The translations under genes and the position numbers were made by a program. Positions 10,713-21,566 of a stretch of 64,000 nucleotides of DNA are shown in pieces (position 1 is the stretch's first letter; every line of letters begins with the position of its first letter). Source of the stretch: Sorex araneus (lineage: Eukaryota; Chordata; Mammalia; Eulipotyphla; Soricidae); assembly GCF_027595985.1 (NCBI RefSeq), contig NC_073313.1:86286899-86350898 (forward strand), given 5' to 3'. Below the pieces are notes generated by a model. That model worked only from the letters and a program-made list of their open reading frames with translations, searched no databases and was not told the DNA's origin.

Positions 10713-11045
10713 TTTTAAATACTTTTTTTAAAAATTTCAGAGGGATTTATAATTTTACAATATTGTCAATTATAAGGTTTCAGAACACAACCTTTCAAAA
10801 CCACAGTCCACACCAAAGTCTCCATTTCCCTTCACCATTACTACAACTCCCCACTGCAAAGTGCCCACCTCCACCAGTGGACGTTTTAAATTTTTCTTTC
10901 ATTTTATTGCACTTAAAGAAAAATGTGACAACAATATTAACATTCATGGTTTTCAAGTACAAAGTTATTGCACATTTGAAAGCACCAAAGTACCAAAGAC
11001 ACTTCACCATTGTACTTTTAATTAAAATGTGTATGCATATTTTAT
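10713..11045 (-). mobile_element. Antisense L1 3' end remnant
   Basis: Reverse complement of an L1 3' end. A T-rich start (the poly(A) side) is followed by motifs matching the reverse of GTGGAGGTGGGCACTTTGC and GGTGAAGGGAAATGG. It is diverged and 5'-truncated, with no ORF2 residues visible. Confidence 0.5.
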
Positions 11046-11049
11046 TGTA

Positions 11050-11385
11050 GTAGAAATATTTAATTTCATTTTAATTGAATCAAATCTGTGAGATAGTTGT
11101 AAACCTTTCTTGATCGGGTTTCAGACATAAAATGTTCCAACATCCATCTTTCCACCGACACATTTCCCACCACCAATGTCCTGAGGTTCCCTTCTACCAG
11201 CTCCACTCATTCTGGGCCACCAAGCACACCTGTATACAGGCACATTTCCTCTTGTCTCTCTCTCCTTTTGGGCTTTATGGCTTATAATACATATACGGAG
11301 AGGCCATCATGTTTGGTCACCATTTTCAGCACACATCTCCATCCAGAGCAATACTGTACAACCATAATTGTCAAAAAGGTCCCTA
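11050..11385 (-). mobile_element. Second antisense L1 3' end remnant
   Basis: TTAATTGAATCAAATCTGTGA, ATAGTTGTAAACC and CACATTTCCCACCACCAATG are the reverse complement of the L1 terminus seen on the + strand at 5,020-5,115 (CACTGGTGG ... TTGTAACAATCTCACGTGATTCAAT). It runs tail to body next to another antisense L1 end. Confidence 0.65.
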
Positions 11386-11389
11386 TTCT

Positions 11390-11503
11390 GACCCCAACTA
11401 CTCTGCACTCAGGAAATTATCTGCGATGCAGGGGCTCAAACCCAGTAGGCCTCAGGCAAGGAAAGCAACAATTCAGCTGTACTAGTGCTCCAGCTCTAAA
11501 ATA
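11390..11503 (-). mobile_element. Diverged type 1 SINE, antisense
   Basis: Reverse complement of a type 1 SINE: CTCTGCACTCAGGAAATTA (body), GGGGCTCAAACCCAG (box B side) and GTGCTCCAGCTCTAAA (start of the head). It sits at the left edge of a local duplication shared with 12,395 onward. Confidence 0.6.
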
Positions 11504-11800
11504 TTAAAGTATAGGTGAATAACCGCAATAATCTGGATGGGTCTTAACCAAAAGGATTAATTCTTTCTGGAAAAAAACTAACTTCTTGTCTTCTGAGTTT
11601 TATTATTGCTACCATATAGACACATATATTGAATGTATCAGGAAAATGCAAATCAAAACCAGAAGAAGCGTATCACTTGGCATCTGTCAGAAAGGGCTGA
11701 AAATACCAAACACTTATCACTTGGAGTCTGTCAGCAAAATGCCAAACATCAAATGCTGAGAGTGTACAGGGACTCGAGGTAGCAAACCCTATGGGCTGCA
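11390..11800 (+). repeat. Copy 1 of a diverged local duplication
   Basis: An antisense SINE, a TAAAGTATAGGTGAATAACC stretch, ATGGGTCTTAACC, then CGTATCACTTGGCATCTGTC and ACCAAACACTTATCACTTGG, occur here in this order. The same order occurs at about 12,395-12,860 (AAATATAAGTGACTAACC, GTGGGTCTTACCC, GCTTATCACTTGGGATCTGC, CACGTATCACTTGG). The two lie about 1.0 kb apart and are clearly older than the array, whose units carry the second version of the last motifs. Confidence 0.6.
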
Positions 11801-11819
11801 TGCAAGGAAAGCAAGCTTT

Positions 11820-12120
11820 CCCACTTAAATCATACCTAATTCAACAATATCGAAGTCACACTAGTGAAAAACCTTATATATCTAAAGAAGTTAGAAAAAC
11901 TTTCTCACTAAAGGCATGTAGAATTTAACAAAATCAAATTCATACAGTAAGAAATCCCAGGGATGTAAAGCACATAGAAAATATTTCCCAATAGAGCCAT
12001 ATCTAATACACCAATATCAAAGTCAACAGGTGAGAAACCTTTCTCAGCAGTGTCACATCTAAGTCAACAATATGAAATTCATACAGGTAAGAAACCCTAT
12101 GAATTTTAGAGGGGGAGGTA
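11820..12120 (+). pseudogene. Decayed C2H2 (KRAB-type) zinc-finger array fragment
   Basis: Remnants of the finger linker HTGEKPY recur at the C2H2 spacing. Linker-like sequences start at about 11,857 (HTSEKPY in translation), 11,941 (HTVRNP-like) and 12,024 (GEKP-like). These are about 84 bp apart, exactly one 28-residue finger. A fourth lies at about 12,080 after a shortened finger. Between the first two, KEVRKTFS replaces the usual KECGKAFS. Zinc ligands are mostly lost, and stop codons and a deletion break the frame. The parent is an unidentified Krüppel-type gene. This is a pseudogene fragment with no visible start or upstream exons. Confidence 0.75.
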
Positions 12121-12394
12121 GGGAAATACTCTAACATCATATCTAAATCAATGAAAAAATAAAAAAGAGTGAAACATTGGAATCCCCTAGCCCTTGAGGC
12201 AGGCTTCCAAGCATGGACCAATTCTCCTGGTCTTCTATCTACTGTCCTCTGGTAGAACTCTGTTTGCTTAGACCTCACATAGGTCTAGAGAATTGCCCGA
12301 TGAACCCTTTTTAATTTTCTGATTCACTTCACTTACCAAAACTCTATGCAATCACATCCAAGAGACAGCATTTCCTATTTTTGTTTTGGACCAA

Positions 12395-12541
12395 ACTCAC
12401 CACTGCCCACCCCCCACAGTGCTCAAGGCTTACATTGTCTGCACTCAGGCAACTATATTGATGCCCTGTTGACCACAATCAAACCTAGTTGACCACACAC
12501 AAGGAGAGCATGCTATCATCTGGACAATAGCTCCAGCCCTA
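12395..12541 (-). mobile_element. Diverged type 1 SINE, antisense
   Basis: Reverse complement of a type 1 SINE: GTCTGCACTCAGGCAAC, GACCACACACAAGGAGAGCA and CAATAGCTCCAGCCCTAAA. It occupies the same relative position as the antisense SINE at 11,390, so it was probably copied with the local duplication and not inserted twice. Confidence 0.6.
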
Positions 12542-12870
12542 AAAATATTTAAATATAAGTGACTAACCTCAGTAGTCCGGTGGGTCTTACCCAATCAGAT
12601 GAAGCCTTTCCTGATGAAGCCAACATCTGTCTTGAATTATTTCTTGACAGAATCTAACGAACACATGTAGCAGGAAAAAAGGATATCCCAAGCAAGGAAT
12701 ATATCACAAAAATGCAGGTAAAACCCACGAGGAGCTTATCACTTGGGATCTGCAGCAAAGGTATTAACAAAATACAAAACACGTATCACTTGGTCAGCAA
12801 AACATCTGTCAGCAAAACACCAAGTAACATCAAGTAACAATACTTTTTGAAATCAAGTACAGACTTTTCC
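12395..12870 (+). repeat. Copy 2 of the local duplication, leading into the array
   Basis: Paralogue of 11,390-11,800. From 12,721 it continues as the first part of the macrosatellite unit (AGGAGCTTATCACTTGG-like motif, GGTATTAACAAAATAC, GTCAGCAAAACACCAAG, CATCAAGTAACAATACTTTT). The start of the satellite unit therefore comes from sequence that had already been duplicated locally. Confidence 0.6.
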
Positions 12871-14661
12871 ATGACAGATAGTTGCCCTTCTCCAATGTCA
12901 TGGCCTCTTTCAGAATATCCAGATTTCACCTTAAATTCATGTAATAAATACCTTCAAACCTGCTACTTTATTCTATATGCAAGGATCCTCTGCTGAAATC
13001 AAACCTCACTGAACTTGAGAAAATTCGCAAAGAGAAACCTTGAGAATGCAAGAAATCTACCACCAAAGACGACAAGCCAGCCGAGGAAAGGCCGAAACAG
13101 TCCAGAAGTGTCTCGCTCCCACTCTGCATTGTCTCTGGGTGGACCCCATTGTTTCAGGACTGAGCCTTACTCAGAAATGAACTTGCTGAAAATTCAAGTG
13201 TGCAAGCTTTAGTGACAGAAATTTTGACCTGGGATAGGCTACCCGCCCTTACCTCCCAGTACTTTTGGGAGCTCTGGCAGTGGTGGAAATTCAATTCACG
13301 TAATACCTTGAACACTGCTAGCTTATTGTCTATGCCATGATCCTCCACTAAAGAAGACTTATCTATAAACCTGGGAATAGACATACACCGAAGACCTCAC
13401 CTCTCTTGCAATCCTTTTGAAAATCCAGATCCCACTGCTTATGGGTGGCAGCTTCTTTCTGGAACAGGGCACCACTAAGTCCAGATACACTGCAGTGACC
13501 TCGAACAGTATAGTCAAAAGTGCTGCTCTCCAAACAAGTCTGACACTTCATCTAACTCATAGCACTAAATCTTTAATAAAATCTTTAAGATTAAAAATGA
13601 GGGCGTGAGCACAAGTGGCATGGTCAGGCTGGAGAACGCGATCAGCCTAATCGGTCCGCATGGAGCGGGAGTTATGTCCGCCCGGCTTTCGGCTGCACCC
13701 GCCAAGTCACTGACCTATGTAGGATAATAGATTCCAATATACCGACCCTCAAAATGAGTCCTTGAGTGGCTCTTAGTTCACCTCTTCCTGTAACCAGTGC
13801 ATGACACTTCCGAATCTTTACAAAAATCTAACTACTAGCTGAAGATGAGGAAAGGCAAGTTAGGTGGTATATAACCCAAAAAAAAAGAAAAGGCAAGCAG
13901 GAAAAAGACAAAATCTATCAAGAATTACCTCAGAAGAAGCATAAGATTTATGAGAGGAAGCAACGGCCAAAAACTAAGTCCAATGTCAAATCCCAGACTC
14001 GTCGTATGTGGAAGGATCCACCACTTTACGCCGCAGTCTGAAGGAGCAGTGGTATTTAAAGAGATCGTGAAGAAAGGCAGTGTCTCCCGTCCTACCGGCC
14101 AGACGGTAGGGAGGAAGACCCTCAAGGGCCTTGAGAAGCATATGCAAAACTGCAAACCGTAAAAGCTTATTTTCCATCACCGAGGAAAAGAGCTTCGCGC
14201 ACTGGCAGGGAAGAAGTCCCGTGTCATGACAAAACCAAAACTGCTCATTTAGAGGGCTGGAGGGGACGCATTGAAAGAACCGAGGGAGAGGGAGAGGCTC
14301 CGCAGCGTTCTCAAGAGACTGGGGAAACTCAGGTGCACACGTGAGAGCTGCTCTACTAGCGTTAGCAGCATCACGGCCTATCTGAACCATGTCCAAAAAC
14401 GTGGAAAAGAGGCTGCCCAGCTGGAGAAGCTGACCCTGACGAGTCACCATTGTGGCAAGGTGTATTGGTCAAGGCTGGACTTGCATATCACCTGAGGTCA
14501 GAGCACGGGCCTATCTTCTTTCTAGACACAGGGCAGCCAGAGGGCTTAACGGACATAAGCCTGCAGTCACCGAGTGGGGGCTTTCTGCCAAGGACGCTTT
14601 GAAGGCGTTCTGCCAACACAGCAGAGTTTCACCCACAAGGGCTGGCCTCTCTCTGCTGAGC
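12721..14661 (+). repeat. Founder-like long unit at the left edge of the macrosatellite
   Basis: This 1,941-bp segment aligns with the array unit from end to end but keeps two stretches that all 36 later units lack: about 185 bp near 12,867-13,052 and about 465 bp near 13,506-13,971. Together they account for the 653-bp size difference from the 1,288-bp unit. The second stretch includes the 5' end of the ZNF512 retrocopy. The unit is also more diverged from the others (for example AAGCTTTAG at 13,204 against AAGTTTTAG in the array). The first stretch contains a diverged copy of the region at about 13,290-13,350 (TCATGTAATAAATACCTTCA against TCACGTAATACCTTGA). I infer that it represents the state before the deletions and amplification. 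Confidence 0.85.
13601..14661 (+). pseudogene. ZNF512: ZNF512 processed pseudogene, 5' portion
   Basis: ZNF512 is a nuclear zinc-finger protein with atypical C2H2 fingers. This segment reads as an intronless copy of its mRNA. A GC-rich 5'UTR-like stretch leads to an ATG at 13,674 encoding MSARLSAAPA, like the ZNF512 N-terminus as I recall it. Then come NRFQYT and ESLSGS, a QKKHK stretch and QRPK (13,900-13,980), a KSQ-RRM-KDPP motif, EQWYL, a GSVS...[13 protein letters not shown] finger region, [17 protein letters not shown], and SHHCGK followed by the [10 protein letters not shown] equivalent. Disablements include an in-frame TAG after ESLSGS, frameshifts near the EQWYL motif and near 14,465, and loss of both cysteines in the first finger (RPTGQ where C..C is expected). 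About 28 codons after the N-terminus are missing. It breaks off at the unit junction at 14,661. Its 3' part lies 46 kb away. Confidence 0.87.
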
Positions 14662-17600
14662 AAACCCAGGAGGAGCTTATCACTTGGGACCTGCAGCAAG
14701 GGTATTAACAAAATACCAAACACTTATCACCTGGTATCTGTCAGCAAAACACCAAGGAACATCAAGTAACAATACTTTTTGAAACCAAGTACAAAAATTT
14801 GGCATCTACCTCCAAGGTGAGCAAGCCAGCCCAGGAAAGGCAGAAACAGTAAAGAAGGGTCTCGCTCCCACACTGCCTTGTCTCTGCGTGGACCCCATTG
14901 TTTCAGGACTGAGCCTCACTCAGAAATGAACTTGCTGAAAATTCAAGTGTGCAAGTTTTAGTGACAGAAATCTTGACCTGGGATAGGCTACCCGCCCTTA
15001 CCTCCCAGTACTTTTGGGAGCTCTGGCAGTCGTGGAAATTCAATTCACGTAACACCTTGAACACTGCTAGCTTATTGTCTATGCCAGGATCCTCCTCTAA
15101 AGAAGACTTATCTACAAACCTGGGAATCGACATACACCCAGAAGATCTGACCTCTCTTGCAATCCTTTTGAAAATCCAGATCCCACTGTTTATGGGTGGC
15201 AGCTGCTTTCTGGAACAGGACGCCACTAAGTCCCCATACACTGCAGTGACCTCGAAAGACACTCAGTCTAATGCCAAATCCCAGGCTCGGCGTATGCGGA
15301 AGGATCCACCACTTGACGCTGCAGTGTGAAGGAGCAGTGGTATTTAAAGAGATCGTGAAGAAAGGCAGTGTCTCCCGTCCTACCGGCCAGACAGTAGGGA
15401 GGAAGACCCTCAAGGGCCTTGAGAAGCATATGCAAAGCTGCAAACCGTAAATGCTTATTTTCCATCACCGAGGGAAAGAGCTTCGCGCACTGGCAGGGAT
15501 GAAGTCCCGTGTCATGACAAAACCAAAACTGCCCATTTAGAGGGCTGAAGGGGACGCATTGAAAGAACCGAGGGAGAGGGAGAGGCTCCGCAGCGTTCTC
15601 AAGAGACTGGGGAAACTCAGGTGCACACGTGAGAGCTGCTCTAGTAGCGTTAGCAGCATCACGGCCTATCTGAACCATGTCCAAAAACGTGGAAAAGAGG
15701 CTGCCCAGCTGGAGAAGCTGACCCTGACGAGTCACCATTGTGGCAAGGTGTATTGGTCAAGGCTGGACTTGCATATCACCTGAGGTCAGAGCACGGGCCT
15801 ATCTTCTTTCTAGACACAGGGCAGCCAGAGGGCTTAACGGACATAAGCCTGCAGTAACCGAGTGGGGGCTTTCTGCCAAGAACGCTTTGAAGGCGTTCTG
15901 CCAACACAGCAGAGTTTCACCCACAAGGGCTGGCCTCTCTCTGCTGAGCAAACCCAGGAGGAGCTTATCACTTGGGACCTGCAGCAAGGGTATTAACAAA
16001 ATACCAAACACTTATCACCTGGTATCTGTCAGCAAAACGCCAAGTAACATCAAGTAAAAATACTTTTTGAAACCAAGTACAAAAATTTGGCATCTACCTC
16101 CAAGGTGAGCAAGCCAGCCCAGGAAAGGCCGAAACAGTGCAGAAGGGTCTCGCTCCCACTCTGCCTTGTCTCTGCGTGGACCCCATTGTTTCAGGACTGA
16201 GCCTCACTCAGAAATGAACTTGCTGAAAATTCAAGTGTGCAAGTTTTAGTGACAGAAATCTTGACCTGGGATAGGCTACCCGCCCTTACCTCCCAGTACT
16301 TTTGGGAGCTCTGGCAGTCGTGGAAATTCAATTCACGTAACACCTTGAACACTGCTAGCTTATTGTCTATGCCAGGATCCTCCTCTAAAGAAGACTTATC
16401 TACAAACCTGGGAATCGACATACACCCAGAAGATCTGACCTCTCTTGCAATCCTTTTGAAAATCCAGATCCCACTGTTTATGGGTGGCAGCTGCTTTCTG
16501 GAACAGGACGCCACTAAGTCCCCATACACTGCAGTGACCTCGAAAGACACTCAGTCTAATGCCAAATCCCAGGCTCGGCGTATGCGGAAGGATCCACCAC
16601 TTGACGCTGCAGTGTGAAGGAGCAGTGGTATTTAAAGAGATCGTGAAGAAAGGCAGTGTCTCCCGTCCTACCGGCCAGACAGTAGGGAGGAAGACCCTCA
16701 AGGGCCTTGAGAAGCATATGCAAAGCTGCAAACCGTAAATGCTTATTTTCCATCACCGAGGGAAAGAGCTTCGCGCACTGGCAGGGATGAAGTCCCGTGT
16801 CATGACAAAACCAAAACTGCCCATTTAGAGGGCTGAAGGGGACGCATTGAAAGAACCGAGGGAGAGGGAGAGGCTCCGCAGCGTTCTCAAGAGACTGGGG
16901 AAACTCAGGTGCACACGTGAGAGCTGCTCTAGTAGCGTTAGCAGCATCACGGCCTATCTGAACCATGTCCAAAAACGTGGAAAAGAGGCTGCCCAGCTGG
17001 AGAAGCTGACCCTGACGAGTCACCATTGTGGCAAGGTGTATTGGTCAAGGCTGGACTTGCATATCACCTGAGGTCAGAGCACGGGCCTATCTTCTTTCTA
17101 GACACAGGGCAGCCAGAGGGCTTAACGGACATAAGCCTGCAGTAACCGAGTGGGGGCTTTCTGCCAAGAACGCTTTGAAGGCGTTCTGCCAACACAGCAG
17201 AGTTTCACCCACAAGGGCTGGCCTCTCTCTGCTGAGCAAACCCAGGAGGAGCTTATCACTTGGGACCTGCAGCAAGGGTATTAACAAAATACCAAACACT
17301 TATCACCTGGTATCTGTCAGCAAAACGCCAAGTAACATCAAGTAAAAATACTTTTTGAAACCAAGTACAAAAATTTGGCATCTACCTCCAAGGTGAGCAA
17401 GCCAGCCCAGGAAAGGCCGAAACAGTGCAGAAGGGTCTCGCTCCCACTCTGCCTTGTCTCTGCGTGGACCCCATTGTTTCAGGACTGACCCTCACTCAGA
17501 AATGAACTTGCTGAAAATTCAAGTGTGCAAGTTTTAGTGACAGAAATCTTGACCTGGGATAGGCTACCCGCCCATACCTCCCAGTACTTTTGGGAGCTCT

Positions 17601-20600
17601 GGCAGTCGTGGAAATTCAATTCACGTAACACCTTGAACACTGCTAGCTTATTGTCTATGCCAGGATCCTCCTCTAAAGAAGACTTATCTACAAATCTGGG
17701 AATAGACATACACCCAGAAGATCTGACCTCTCTTGCAATCCTTTTGAAAATCCAGATCCCACTGTTTATGGGTGGCAGCTGCTTTCAGGAACAGGACGCC
17801 ACTAAGTCCCCATACACTGCAGTGACCTCGAAAGACACTCAGTCTAATGCCAAATCCCAGGCTCGGCGTATGCGGAAGGATCCACCACTTGACGCCGCAG
17901 TGTGAAGGAGCAGTGGTATTTAAAGAGATCGTGAAGAAAGGCAGTGTCTCCCGTCCTACCGGCCAGACGGTAGGGAGGAAGACCCTCAAGGGCCTTGAGA
18001 AGCATATGCAAAGCTGCAAACCGTAAATGCTCATTTTCCATCACCGAGGGAAAGAGCTTCGCGCACTGGCAGGGAAGAAGTCCCGTGTCATGGCAAAACC
18101 AAAACTGCCCATTTAGAGGGCTGGAGGGGACGCATTCAACGAACCGAGGGAGAGGGAGAGGCTCCGCAGCGTTCTCAAGAGACTGGGGAAACTCAGGTGC
18201 ACACGTGAGAGCTGCTCTACTAGCGTTAGCAGCATCACGGCCTATCTGAACCATGTCCAAAAACGTGGAAAACAGGCTGCCCAGCTGGAGAAGCTGACCC
18301 TGACGAGTCACCATTGTGGCAAGGTGTATTGGTCAAGGCTGGACTTGCATATCACCTGAGGTCAGAGCACGGGCCTATCTTCTTTCTAGACACAGGGCAG
18401 CCAGAGGGCTTAACGGACATAAGCCTGCAGTCACCGAGTGGGGGCTTTCTGCCAAGGACGCTTTAAAGGCGTTCTGCCAAGACAGCAGAGTTTCACCCAC
18501 AAGGGCTGGCCTCTCTCTGCTGAGCAAACACAGGAGGAGCTTATCACTTGGGACCTGCAGCAAGGGTATTAACAAAATACCAAACACTTATCACCTGGTA
18601 TCTGTCAGCAAAACACCAAGGAACATCAAGTAACAATACTTTTTGAAACCAAGTACAAAAATTTGGCATCTACCTCCAAGGTGAGCAAGCCAGCCCAGGA
18701 AAGGCCGAAACAGTCCAGAAGGGTCTCGCTCCCACTCTGCCTTGTCTCTGGGTGGACCCCATTGTTTCAGGACTGAGCCTCACTCAGAAATGAACTTGAT
18801 GAAAATTCAAGTGTGCAAGTTTTAGTGACAGAAATCTTGACCTGGGATAGGCTACCCGCACTTACCTCCCAGTACTTTTGGGAGCTCTGGCAGTCGTGGA
18901 AATTCAATTCACGTAACACCTTGAACACTGCTAGCTTATTGTCTATGCCAGGATCCTCCTCTAAAGAAGACTTATCTACAAACCTGGGAATCGACATACA
19001 CCCAGAAGATCTGACCTCTCTTGCAATCCTTTTGAAAATCCAGATCCCACTGTTTATGGGTGGCAGCTGCTTTCTGGAACAGGACGCCACTAAGTCCCCA
19101 TACACTGCAGTGACCTCGAAAGACACTCAGTCTAATGCCAAATCCCAGGCTCGGCGTATGCGGAAGGATCCACCACTTGACGCCGCAGTGTGAAGGAGCA
19201 GTGGTATTTAAAGAGATCGTGAAGAAAGGCAGTGTCTCCCGTCCTACCGGCCAGACGGTAGGGAGGAAGACCCTCAAGGGCCTTGAGAAGCATATGCAAA
19301 GCTGCAAACCGTAAATGCTCATTTTCCATCACCGAGGGAAAGAGCTTCGCGCACTGGCAGGGAAGAAGTCCCGTGTCATGACAAAACCAAAACTGCTCAT
19401 TTAGAGGGCTGGAGGGGACGCATTCAAAGAACCGAGGGAGAGGGAGAGGCTCCGCAGCGTTCTCAAGAGACTGGGGAAACTCAGGTGCACATGTGAGAGC
19501 TGCTCTACTAGCGTTAGCAGCATCACGGCCTATCTGAACCATGTCCAAAAACGTGGAAAAGAGGCTGCCCAGCTGGAGAAGCTGACCCTGACGAGTCACC
19601 ATTGCGGCAAGGTGTATTGGTCAAGGCTGGACTTGCATATCACCTGAGGTCAGAGCACGGGCCTATCTTCTTTCTAGACACAGGGCAGCCAGAGGGCTTA
19701 ACGGACATAAGCCTGCAGTCACCGAGTGGGGGCTTTCTGCCAAGGACGCTTTGAAGGCGTTCTGCCAAGACAGCAGAGTTTCACCCACAAGGGCTGGCCT
19801 CTCTCTGCTGAGCAAACCCAGGAGGAGCTTATCACTTGGGACCTGCAGCAAGGGTATTAACAAAATACCAAACACTTATCACCTGGTATCTGTCAGCAAA
19901 ACACCAAGGAACATCAAGTAACAATACTTTTTGAAACCAAGTACAAAAATTTGGCATCTACCTCCAAGGTGAGCAAGCCAGCCCAGGAAAGGCAGAAACA
20001 GTAAAGAAGGGTCTCGCTCCCACTCTGCCTTGTCTCTGCGTGGACCCCATTGTTTCAGGACTGAGCCTCACTCAGAAATGAACTTGCTGAAAATTCAAGT
20101 GTGCAAGTTTTAGTGACAGAAATCTTGACCTGGGATAGGCTACCCGCACTTACCTCCCAGTACTTTTGGGAGCTCTGGCAGTCGTGGAAATTCAATTCAC
20201 GTAACACCTTGAACACTGCTAGCTTATTGTCTATGCCAGGATCCTCCTCTAAAGAAGACTTATCTACAAACCTGGGAATAGACATACACCCAGAAGATCT
20301 GACCTCTCTTGCAATCCTTTTGAAAATCCAGATCCCACTGTTTATGGGTGGCAGCTGCTTTCAGGAACAGGACGCCACTAAGTCCCCATACACTGCAGTG
20401 ACCTCGAAAGACACTCAGTCTAATGCCAAATCCCAGGCTCGGCGTATGCGGAAGGATCCACCACTTGACGCCGCAGTGTGAAGGAGCAGTGGTATTTAAA
20501 GAGATCGTGAAGAAAGGCAGTGTCTCCCGTCCTACCGGCCAGACGGTAGGGAGGAAGACCCTCAAGGGCCTTGAGAAGCATATGCAAAGCTGCAAACCGT

Positions 20601-21566
20601 AAATGCTCATTTTCCATCACCGAGGGAAAGAGCTTCGCGCACTGGCAGGGAAGAAGTCCCGTGTCATGGCAAAACCAAAACTGCCCATTTAGAGGGGTGG
20701 AGGGGACGCATTCAACGAACCGAGGGAGAGGGAGAGGCTCCGCAGCGTTCTCAAGAGACTGGGGAAACTCAGGTGCACACGTGAGAGCTGCTCTACTAGC
20801 GTTAGCAGCATCACGGCCTATCTGAACCATGTCCAAAAACGTGGAAAACAGGCTGCCCAGCTGGAGAAGCTGACCCTGACGAGTCACCATTGTGGCAAGG
20901 TGTATTGGTCAAGGCTGGACTTGCATATCACCTGAGGTCAGAGCACGGGCCTATCTTCTTTCTAGACACAGGGCAGCCAGAGGGCTTAACGGACATAAGC
21001 CTGCAGTCACCGAGTGGGGGCTTTCTGCCAAGGACGCTTTGAAGGCGTTCTGCCAAGACAGCAGAGTTTCACCCACAAGGGCTGGCCTCTCTCTGCTGAG
21101 CAAACCCAGGAGGAGCTTATCACTTGGGACCTGCAGCAAGGGTATTAACAAAATACCAAACACTTATCACCTGGTATCTGTCAGCAAAACACCAAGGAAC
21201 ATCAAGTAACAATACTTTTTGAAACCAAGTACAAAAATTTGGCATCTACCTCCAAGGTGAGCAAGCCAGCCCAGGAAAGGCAGAAACAGTCCAGAAGGGT
21301 CTCGCTCCCACTCTGCCTTGTCTCTGGGTGGACCCCATTGTTTCAGGACTGAGCCTCACTCAGAAATGAACTTGCTGAAAATTCAAGTGTGCAAGTTTTA
21401 GTGACAGAAATCTTGACCTGGGATAGGCTACCCGCCCTTACCTCCCAGTACTTTTGGGAGCTCTGGCAGTCGTGGAAATTCAATTCACGTAACACCTTGA
21501 ACACTGCTAGCTTATTGTCTATGCCAGGATCCTCCTCTAAAGAAGACTTATCTACAAACCTGGGAA

